Positions 29,336 to 36,506 of a DNA stretch of 36,506 bases are shown in pieces; the stretch's first letter is position 1; every line of letters begins with the position of its first letter. Made by a program: the position numbers and the translations under genes. The notes under the pieces were generated by a model. The model did not search any database and had not been told where the DNA came from. It saw nothing but the letters and a program-made list of their open reading frames with translations. This stretch comes from Candidatus Peregrinibacteria bacterium (lineage in GTDB: Bacteria > Patescibacteriota > Gracilibacteria > UBA1369 > JABINC01): assembly GCA_018697675.1 (NCBI GenBank), contig JABINC010000020.1, positions 1 to 36,506 on the forward strand. The letters run 5' to 3'.

Positions 29336-29847
29336 GCGTTCTTTAATGCGTCATAAGTCGCATGAGCAAAATTAGAGAACATATCTCTAATTTGCCGGAA
29401 CCGTGCGACAATACCATTATACCGATGCCAATCTCCTTTACGAGCATATTTTTTCAAATCCTTACGAAGTGCTTTTTGCTCAGCTTTGAAATGCTTTCTG
29501 ATATCATTCAGCATTTTTTTCTTAGAAGGTTTCGAATTGATAAGTTTCTTTCGAAGCTCCTCTGCTTTTTTCGCCTCATCTTCATCATCACCTTTAGAAC
29601 CTTTCGCCGCCGCTCCACCTTTACGCTCTTTTCCCTCGCTAGATTTCTCAGAAACATGTCCCATGCTTTCCGCTCCATCCTCAGCCGACTCACCATCTTC
29701 ATTCAAAACATTAAAAGCCTCTCGAAGCGTACCACTTTCAACCGCCGCCGTAGCGGACTCAGCTTGCTTTTTGACTTCTGGAGAACCTTCTACGGGAGCC
29801 TCCTTAGATTCAAATGCCTCTTTGTTTTTTTTATCTACCATAGACAT
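29305..29847 (-). CDS. Hypothetical charged protein, 180 aa
   Basis: ORF overlapping nadA start by 31 nt; low-complexity charged N-terminus, basic C-terminal half. Confidence 0.65.
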   Translation of the reverse strand: MSMVDKKNKEAFESKEAPVEGSPEVKKQAESATAAVESGTLREAFNVLNEDGESAEDGAESMGHVSEKSSEGKERKGGAAAKGSKGDDEDEAKKAEELRKKLINSKPSKKKMLNDIRKHFKAEQKALRKDLKKYARKGDWHRYNGIVARFRQIRDMFSNFAHATYDALKNAWLNIVHNVA

Positions 29848-30010
29848 ATATGCCGTAAACTTGCTGCGGAATTATAGAGCAATCTCATACATGGTCAACC
29901 AAATTCGAAACGAATTTAGAAAATTCTTTTTTCCTTGTATTAGCTCTTTTTCACAGTTAAATTATACCCGATTTCACATATTTACGCGATAACAAATTAA
30001 AATAAAATTC

Positions 30011-32755
30011 ATGGAACTTGAAAAAAGCTATGACGCAAAAAAATTCGAAGATGATATTTATACTGCTTGGGAAGCGTCAGGAGCTTTTGCCCCCGAGGGC
30101 TGTCCATGCACAGATCCAGACAAAAAACCTTTCACAATTTCAATGCCGCCTCCAAATGCAACAGGGCAATTACACCTTGGGCACGCAACAATGCTCGCAA
30201 TAGAGGATATAATGATCCGATATCACAGAATGCAAGGACACCCAACTCTTTGGCTACCCGGGACCGACCACGCCGCAATCGCTACACAAAGTATGGTTGA
30301 GAGAAAACTACAAGTAGAAGGAATAGAAAAACCAAGAGAGGAACTAGGGCGTGAAAAACTCCTCGAAGAAATCCAAAAATTCATCGATATTTCCCAAAAC
30401 AACATCAAAACCCAGACTCGAAAGATGGGCTCTAGTTGTGATTGGACGCGTGAAAAATACACAATGGATCCGGACCTTGCCAATGCCGTTCACACAATGT
30501 TCCAAAACATGCTGGAAGACGGATTGATTTACCGCGGATACCGATCGATAAACTGGGATCCAAAAATGCAGACAACCGTTGCCGACGATGAAGTTGATCA
30601 CGTAACAAAAAATGCCACTTTTTATTATTTCCAATACGGACCATTCGTAATTGGAACAGCTCGCCCAGAGACCAAATTTGGCGACAAAATTGTAGTTGTT
30701 CACCCAGATGATGAACGCTACAAAGAATATCATGGGAAAAGCTTCGAAGTTGAATGGATCAATGGTCCAATTCAATGCACCGTAATCCCTGATGAAGTTG
30801 TGGATCCGGAATTCGGAACGGGTGTTATGACAATTACACCAGCGCATAGCCTAGTTGATTTCGAACTGGCACAGAAACATCCGGACAAGATAGAAATCAC
30901 CCAAATCATCGATTTCGAAGGAAAAATGCTGCCAATTGCAGGCGAATTTGAGGGAATGGACATTTTTGAATGCCGAAAAGCACTAGTTGAAAAAATGGAA
31001 AAGAAAGGACTACTGGTCCGCATAGACAAAGAATATGAGCATCAACTAGCCGTAAACTACCGAGGGAAAGGAGTGATAGAGCCGCAAGTCATGCGCCAAT
31101 GGTTCATAGATGTGAATAAAAAAGTAATCGACTGGAAAAACAAAAAGCAATCAATCAAAGAAGTTCTCCAAGATGTTATAAATTCAGAAATGATCGAAAT
31201 AATTCCTGATAGATTTAACAAAACTTATTTCCACTGGATCGACAATCTCCGAGATTGGTGTATTTCGAGACAAATTTGGTGGGGACATAGAATCCCAATG
31301 TGGTACAAGTTAACGAAAGAACAACACGATAAATACATAGCTTACCCAAACCAATCCAGCTACCTATTAGACGTCATAAAAGTCGAAGACCCAGGAACTT
31401 ACGGCTTAAAACCTCCAGCGGAAAACACGGATACAGAATTCTACATCCAAGATCCTGATACGCTCGACACCTGGTTTTCTTCAGCTCTTTGGACCTTCTC
31501 AACTCTTGGTTGGCCGAACCACACAGAAGATTTTAAAAAGTTCCATCCAACAACCGTAATGGAAACAGGATATGATATATTATTTTTCTGGATTGCACGC
31601 ATGATTTTGGCATCTACATACGCACTCCGACGCGACGGACTTCCTGAAGAAAAATGTATTCCATTTGAAAAAGTTTACCTACACGGAATGATCCGCGACA
31701 AGGATGGTAAAAAAATGAGTAAAGCTCGTCCAGAGACCTGTATTAACCCACTCGAAGTAATTGAAAAATACGGGACTGATGCAGTACGTCTAAGCCTAAT
31801 TATCGGAGCAACCCCAGGAAATGACATGAATCTTTATGAAGAAAAAATCGCCGGATACAGAAACTTCGTAAACAAGATCTGGAACTCCGCAAGGTTCGTT
31901 CTTATGAATGTAGAAAACATCAACGCACCTCTCGATCCATCCACATTTTCTACTGCCGACAAATGGGTTCTTTCAAAGACAAATGAAATAATCCGCGAAG
32001 CAACCAAAGAAATTCAAAACCACCAATTCTCTCCTGCAGGAAACAAAATTTACGAATTCCTCTGGGGAACATGCTGTGACTGGTACATCGAAATGTCAAA
32101 AGTCACCAAAAACGAAGCAGTCCTCATGCACGTTTTGAAAACCGTATTAAAACTCCTACATCCATTCACTCCATACGTTACAGAAGTACTCTGGGGACAA
32201 CTAAAAGAAGCCGGATGCACCGAAGCCAAAACAATGTTAATCACAACTCCTTGGCCAGAAGCAAATCCAGAGTATGACTTCTCAGATGAACAAGAAGATA
32301 TAGAAAAAGCCATCGAAGTAATCCGTGAAATCCGACACCTCAGGTCAGAAAACAAAGTTGACCCAGTTAAAAAAATCAAAGCAGTTTTATCAGGAGGACA
32401 CTTGATCGACATAATGAGAGAAAAAGAGGGTGTAATTCTCCAAATGGCAAACCTAAGCGAATTAGAAATCCATGACGAACCACAAAACATAGAAGACGCC
32501 ATCTCATCAGTCCTCCACGGCACATCGATCGACCTCCCACTGGCAGACATGATTGACCCCGAAAAAGAACTCTCCCGCCTCACAAAAGAGAAAGAAAATC
32601 TTGACAAATTCATCCAAACAATAGAAGGTAAGCTCTCAAATGAAGGCTTTGTCAATGGCGCACCTCCCAAGGTAATACAAAAACAACGTACTAACCTAGA
32701 AGAAGCCAAAGAAAAACTCCAAAAAATAACAAGCCTACTTGAGAAGATTAAATAG
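30011..32755 (+). CDS. valS: Valyl-tRNA synthetase
   Basis: PPPNATGQLHLGHATMLAIEDIMIRYHRMQGHPTLWLPGTDHAAIATQ; WCISRQIWWGHRIP; DTWFSSALWTFSTLGWP; KKMSKARPETCINP. Confidence 0.97.
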   Translation: MELEKSYDAKKFEDDIYTAWEASGAFAPEGCPCTDPDKKPFTISMPPPNATGQLHLGHATMLAIEDIMIRYHRMQGHPTLWLPGTDHAAIATQSMVERKLQVEGIEKPREELGREKLLEEIQKFIDISQNNIKTQTRKMGSSCDWTREKYTMDPDLANAVHTMFQNMLEDGLIYRGYRSINWDPKMQTTVADDEVDHVTKNATFYYFQYGPFVIGTARPETKFGDKIVVVHPDDERYKEYHGKSFEVEWINGPIQCTVIPDEVVDPEFGTGVMTITPAHSLVDFELAQKHPDKIEITQIIDFEGKMLPIAGEFEGMDIFECRKALVEKMEKKGLLVRIDKEYEHQLAVNYRGKGVIEPQVMRQWFIDVNKKVIDWKNKKQSIKEVLQDVINSEMIEIIPDRFNKTYFHWIDNLRDWCISRQIWWGHRIPMWYKLTKEQHDKYIAYPNQSSYLLDVIKVEDPGTYGLKPPAENTDTEFYIQDPDTLDTWFSSALWTFSTLGWPNHTEDFKKFHPTTVMETGYDILFFWIARMILASTYALRRDGLPEEKCIPFEKVYLHGMIRDKDGKKMSKARPETCINPLEVIEKYGTDAVRLSLIIGATPGNDMNLYEEKIAGYRNFVNKIWNSARFVLMNVENINAPLDPSTFSTADKWVLSKTNEIIREATKEIQNHQFSPAGNKIYEFLWGTCCDWYIEMSKVTKNEAVLMHVLKTVLKLLHPFTPYVTEVLWGQLKEAGCTEAKTMLITTPWPEANPEYDFSDEQEDIEKAIEVIREIRHLRSENKVDPVKKIKAVLSGGHLIDIMREKEGVILQMANLSELEIHDEPQNIEDAISSVLHGTSIDLPLADMIDPEKELSRLTKEKENLDKFIQTIEGKLSNEGFVNGAPPKVIQKQRTNLEEAKEKLQKITSLLEKIK

Positions 32756-32768
32756 TTAACTAATCAAT

Positions 32769-33263
32769 ATGGCATTAGAAGCATCTGAAGTTCGAAGTCC
32801 AGACCGTATTTCCCCTCAAAAAAGAAAAGAGCTTGAAGCCGATAGGGCTGCCGCCCAAGCCATGCACGAAGCAATGCTCGATAAAGTGTCTGCATTTCTG
32901 CATGAGATTTTTGGATCAGAATATTGTGGGGATGTAACACATTGTGCCAGGCATCAGATAGGAGAATTACTTCGATCAGAAGACGTTCCTAAAGTAACAG
33001 AGCTTGGCAAACATAAGACAACTCCAGAAACAGAAGAACTTAAGTTTTTCAAATTCCCGGAAGAGGCAAAATTGGACGAAGAAGGGAAAAAGAGAGATGT
33101 AATGAGAACCTATCCAGATGCCCTAAAACAGGGTGGCATTGCCCCTCAAGATCAAATGGTCGCTAGAAGATTTTTAGAAGCTATAAGAGAGGCAAATAAA
33201 GTAACGGAGCCACAATACATACATCGTTTAATGGCTAGATTAAGGGATATAGCTTTCCAATAA
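32769..33263 (+). CDS. Hypothetical protein, 164 aa
   Basis: ORF 13 nt after valS, same strand; no family recognised. Confidence 0.7.
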   Translation: MALEASEVRSPDRISPQKRKELEADRAAAQAMHEAMLDKVSAFLHEIFGSEYCGDVTHCARHQIGELLRSEDVPKVTELGKHKTTPETEELKFFKFPEEAKLDEEGKKRDVMRTYPDALKQGGIAPQDQMVARRFLEAIREANKVTEPQYIHRLMARLRDIAFQ

Positions 33264-33304
33264 ACTAGTCAAAAGCTAATTATCTACCTCCACCCCCTTT
33301 TTTC

Positions 33305-33313
33305 TGCTATAAT
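33305..33313 (+). promoter_or_regulatory. Extended -10 promoter
   Basis: TGC-TATAAT (TGn extended -10) at 33305-33313 upstream of ORF 33360. Confidence 0.55.
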
Positions 33314-33359
33314 ATAGGGAACTATTTGTGCGTACAGAGCGCAAAATAATGCTCTCCCT

Positions 33360-34292
33360 ATGGTTTACGTAGATGAAAATCAGCTCCTAGAGTTCTTACG
33401 GCAAGCGCGTGATAGTTTTGAGCTGGGCGACTACGAAACGGCTTACAGGTCCGCTCAAAGTGCACTAAACTTAGATGAGACAAACAGTTTTGCAAACCGC
33501 GTTATCAAGAAATCTGCAAAACAAATTCGACGTATAAGAAAACGAGAATTGAAGAAAAGAGAAAAAGCCCTGCGTCCACTCTGGAAATCAGCGGCCTACG
33601 AAAAACTTCTCAAAGAATACGAAGCTCTCAACAAATTTTATCCAAATTATCCGCCATTGCTCCTAAAAATCGCCAAATTAAAGAATTTAAATAAAAAGCA
33701 AAAAGAGCAAACTTCAACTGAATACAAAAAAGACATAAAAAGCAAAATAAAATCTCTCCACAAAGAGGGGAAATACATGGAGGCAATCAGCGGCATAGAA
33801 CAAATAAGGCCATATTTTGAAGGCGAATCCTGGCCAGAAAAATTAAATCAAAAAATAAAACATGACTACGTAGTAACACAACTCCGACTAAGAAAAGAAC
33901 TGCTCGAAAATCGACAGTATGAAGAGCTCTACAGATTCCTAACCAAACTCTACAAAATCTTCCCTGAACCACGTATTAAGCGCCATATGAACAGAGCAGA
34001 AAACTTAATCTGGGAAAATAGAAAATACGAAAATAGAGTATTTATCGAAGACTCCCTCGATCTCATAAACTCACTTTACGCCGATGGAAAGTACGAAGAA
34101 AGCATGCAGGTCTGCGAAGAACTTTTTGAAATAACCGGCCGCTCAAATTTCAAAGCCAGAACATTCTACGCACGATCACACGGAGCAAATGAAAAAGAGA
34201 TGAGTAAAATGATAAAATCAATGATGCTCGAAAAAAACGATGCATTACAAAAGGCTTACAAGAAAAATCCTGAAGAGTTTGTGAAGATTTAG
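33360..34292 (+). CDS. TPR-like repeat protein, 310 aa
   Basis: Helical-repeat pattern ARDSFELGDYETAYRSAQSALNLDETNSFANRVI. Confidence 0.75.
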   Translation: MVYVDENQLLEFLRQARDSFELGDYETAYRSAQSALNLDETNSFANRVIKKSAKQIRRIRKRELKKREKALRPLWKSAAYEKLLKEYEALNKFYPNYPPLLLKIAKLKNLNKKQKEQTSTEYKKDIKSKIKSLHKEGKYMEAISGIEQIRPYFEGESWPEKLNQKIKHDYVVTQLRLRKELLENRQYEELYRFLTKLYKIFPEPRIKRHMNRAENLIWENRKYENRVFIEDSLDLINSLYADGKYEESMQVCEELFEITGRSNFKARTFYARSHGANEKEMSKMIKSMMLEKNDALQKAYKKNPEEFVKI

Positions 34293-35560
34293 ATTGAAAT
34301 CATCTGAGACCTCTTCGGCCCAACTCCGATGTAGCTCACCGGAACTCCGAGGCGCTCTTCGATGAAATTAACATAAGCCTGCGCAGCTTCTGGCAATTCT
34401 TCAAAAGTCCCCACGGTAGTTATATCCTCTTCCCAACCAGGAAGTTCTTCATAGATTGGCTCAACATTATCAAGGTCTTCGAGGCGGGTAGGGTAGTGAT
34501 CAACTTCCACTCCGTTAACTTTATAACCAATACATACTTTCAAAGTAGAAAGCCCAGTCAAAACATCCAATTTCGTTAAATTAATAGATGACAACCCATT
34601 CACACGAGCTGAGTATGCCATCTGCACCAAATCCAACCATCCACAACGCCTAGGACGTCCAGTAGTTGACCCAAATTCACCTCCAGCATCGCGGATTTGA
34701 TCTCCGAGAGAATCCAAAAGCTCAGTAGCAAAAGGCCCAGCTCCAACTCTAGTTGTGTACGCCTTCACAATACCAATTACCTCCGAGATTTTACTTGGCG
34801 GCAACCCCAGCCCCGTACAAATCCCTCCGATCGAAGCATTCGACGAAGTTACAAAAGGGTAGGTACCATGGTCGATATCAAGCATAAATCCATTTGCCCC
34901 CTCGATCAGCACATTTTTACCTAAATCCACGGCCGCATTCATCTCAAAAGACACTTTTTTCAGCATACTCGCAATCTTCGCCCCCATCTCAAGATGCCAA
35001 GCCAATTCCTCATCCGCACCCTCATGTTTAAATCCGTACATTTCCTCAGCCCGCGCCACACATTCACGATACTTTTTCTCAAAAAGTTCCAAATCCTCAA
35101 AGTCACACATCCTCATCGCATGCCGAGAGATTTTCTCAGCATAACAAGGTCCAATCCCACGTTTCGTCGTCCCCACTTTTTTATCCCCTTTTTTCTCTTC
35201 CTGAAGCCCATCAATAACCTTATGATAATCAAAAAGCACAGTCGCCCGATCTGACAAAAACAGTCGTCCATCCCACGGAATTCCACCTGCCAACAACTTT
35301 TCAAGCTCCTGAAACATGGTCGAAAGATGCACAACTACACCATTTCCAATCATACATTTGGTACCCTCATTCAAAAGACCAGATGGCAACAGATGAAACA
35401 CATGCTTGTTATCACCTACAACCACAGTATGCCCCGCATTCGCACCACCAGTCGCACGCCCAATAATTGGATAATCCTTCGCCAAAATATCCACCAATTT
35501 ACCCTTACCTTCATCTCCCCACTGAGCTCCAAGCACCACAGTAACTTTACCTTGATCCAT
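34289..35560 (-). CDS. purA: Adenylosuccinate synthetase
   Basis: VVLGAQWGDEGKGKLVDILA; GGANAGHTV; GTTKRGIGPCYAEKISR; GPFATEL; TTGRPRRCGWLDLV. Confidence 0.97.
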   Translation of the reverse strand: MDQGKVTVVLGAQWGDEGKGKLVDILAKDYPIIGRATGGANAGHTVVVGDNKHVFHLLPSGLLNEGTKCMIGNGVVVHLSTMFQELEKLLAGGIPWDGRLFLSDRATVLFDYHKVIDGLQEEKKGDKKVGTTKRGIGPCYAEKISRHAMRMCDFEDLELFEKKYRECVARAEEMYGFKHEGADEELAWHLEMGAKIASMLKKVSFEMNAAVDLGKNVLIEGANGFMLDIDHGTYPFVTSSNASIGGICTGLGLPPSKISEVIGIVKAYTTRVGAGPFATELLDSLGDQIRDAGGEFGSTTGRPRRCGWLDLVQMAYSARVNGLSSINLTKLDVLTGLSTLKVCIGYKVNGVEVDHYPTRLEDLDNVEPIYEELPGWEEDITTVGTFEELPEAAQAYVNFIEERLGVPVSYIGVGPKRSQMISI

Positions 35561-35692
35561 TTTTATAAAAATTAAAGTTTAAAAATTTTCAAATCACATC
35601 TCAAAAATCACACTCGAAAATTTAAATGAATTAAACCCAAAATAAAAGAGGAAAAATAACACCAAAAGAACTTGACTTCCCACGAAAATATG

Positions 35693-35722
35693 TTGACGCA
35701 ACGCCCTCCAAAATGGTATACA
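35693..35722 (+). promoter_or_regulatory. Sigma70-type promoter
   Basis: TTGACG (35693-35698), 18 bp spacer, TATACA (35717-35722), 25 bp before ATG at 35748. Confidence 0.55.
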
Positions 35723-35747
35723 TACACCTTGTAATTTAATTTTTCCA

Positions 35748-36506
35748 ATGCTTGATTTCACAGACACAGATGAAATAAACGTTGATCCGCAAATGAACGG
35801 TCCTAGGGTAGAAGAAGGCCCTACGAATTCGACTTTAACTCCAAAAGCTCCAAAAGCAAGGAGAGAGTTGCTTGGAGTAAGACGACATCTAAAATCAACT
35901 TTTCTCAAACCTTTACTGGATAGAGCAAGAGCCGTAAGGGAAAAAGTTGGTACTCATTTAGAAGGATTTAAACAGCATGATTTAACATTGCCGCCGATAG
36001 AAGTACCTCCAGTAGAATCCACCAAACCAGAAATAACTGAGGCAGAAACAATTTCACGAAACATAGAAGAAAAAGAGGCAGAACCTATACTTGCTAAAGC
36101 CCCCAAATTTATAAAAGAATTTTGGATACAATCAAAAAAGAAAAAAACATGGAGCATGAAAGATCTAAAAGAATCTGGTCCCAAAGGAGAAGAAACGTAT
36201 CTAGCACTAACAACATCTACTCTTGCAACAGAAGAGTTTTGGATGCAAACCTTCAATTATTTCGGCTACAACATGATGGCATATTTTGAACATGATCCAG
36301 AAACTGACAATGGAAAATGGCATGAATTATTTGAAGCATGGTGTGACCAAATTCCAGGAAAAACAGAGCTCGCTGAAACCGCAGTAAAAGAGAATGAAGG
36401 ATTAGTAAAAGGAATAACATACAGAGCAATAAATCAACGAAATTTATGGGGAAGAAGAGATAAAATTAATTTTGACCTAGAAGAAATATTACAAGAAGGA
36501 CGAGCC
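35748..36506 (+). CDS. Hypothetical protein, partial (253 codons, runs off right edge)
   Basis: My translation MLDFTDTDEINVDPQMNGPRVEEGPTNSTLTPKAPKARRELLGVRRHLKSTFLKP... is open to the window end; absent from the ORF track because no stop is reached. Confidence 0.75.
   Translation, partial: MLDFTDTDEINVDPQMNGPRVEEGPTNSTLTPKAPKARRELLGVRRHLKSTFLKPLLDRARAVREKVGTHLEGFKQHDLTLPPIEVPPVESTKPEITEAETISRNIEEKEAEPILAKAPKFIKEFWIQSKKKKTWSMKDLKESGPKGEETYLALTTSTLATEEFWMQTFNYFGYNMMAYFEHDPETDNGKWHELFEAWCDQIPGKTELAETAVKENEGLVKGITYRAINQRNLWGRRDKINFDLEEILQEGRA

Noticed and set aside
1-36506. CRISPR array
   Set aside because: No regularly spaced 24-40 nt direct repeats found on reading; the only repeat family is the three-copy structured element at the left edge.
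1-36506. Alternative genetic code (UGA as Gly, as in Gracilibacteria/Absconditabacteria)
   Set aside because: Conserved genes read full length with TGA as stop (e.g. the RND permease ends in TGA), and no in-frame TGA is needed within recognised proteins.

Overview
The 36.5 kb window is AT-rich and looks like a chromosomal segment from a streamlined, probably CPR/Patescibacteria-like (Peregrinibacteria-type?) bacterium; the lineage is inference only. Recognisable genes are: an ABC-F ATPase; an envelope cluster (M23 peptidase with SLH repeats, a 3D-domain/peptidoglycan-binding protein, a TraD/VirD4-like ATPase); an RND efflux pair; aspS; dnaE; tRNA-Leu(UAG); a sigma-region-4 + HARE-HTH regulator; a HIT protein; nadC/nadA; valS; a TPR-like protein; purA; and several small orphan ORFs. 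An unannotated partial ORF runs off the right edge. The most interesting signal is at the left edge (1-1431). Three related ~125-155 nt structured repeats separate short same-strand orphan ORFs. Each repeat has an AAC...GTT-bounded outer inverted repeat and an inner hairpin whose stem sequence differs in every copy while pairing is kept. The sequence just 5' of each of the first two ORFs is the reverse complement of the box just 3' of that same ORF (GTTGTGTGA/TCACACAAC for ORF1, GTTGTCGG/CCGACAAC for ORF2). The two boxes within one repeat match less well. This mosaic is what gene cassettes with integron attC sites produce, but the R' boxes (GTTGTGT, GTTGTCG, GTTACAC) are not the canonical GTTRRRY. 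I interpret it as the terminal part of a divergent integron-like cassette array, with no integrase visible in the window.
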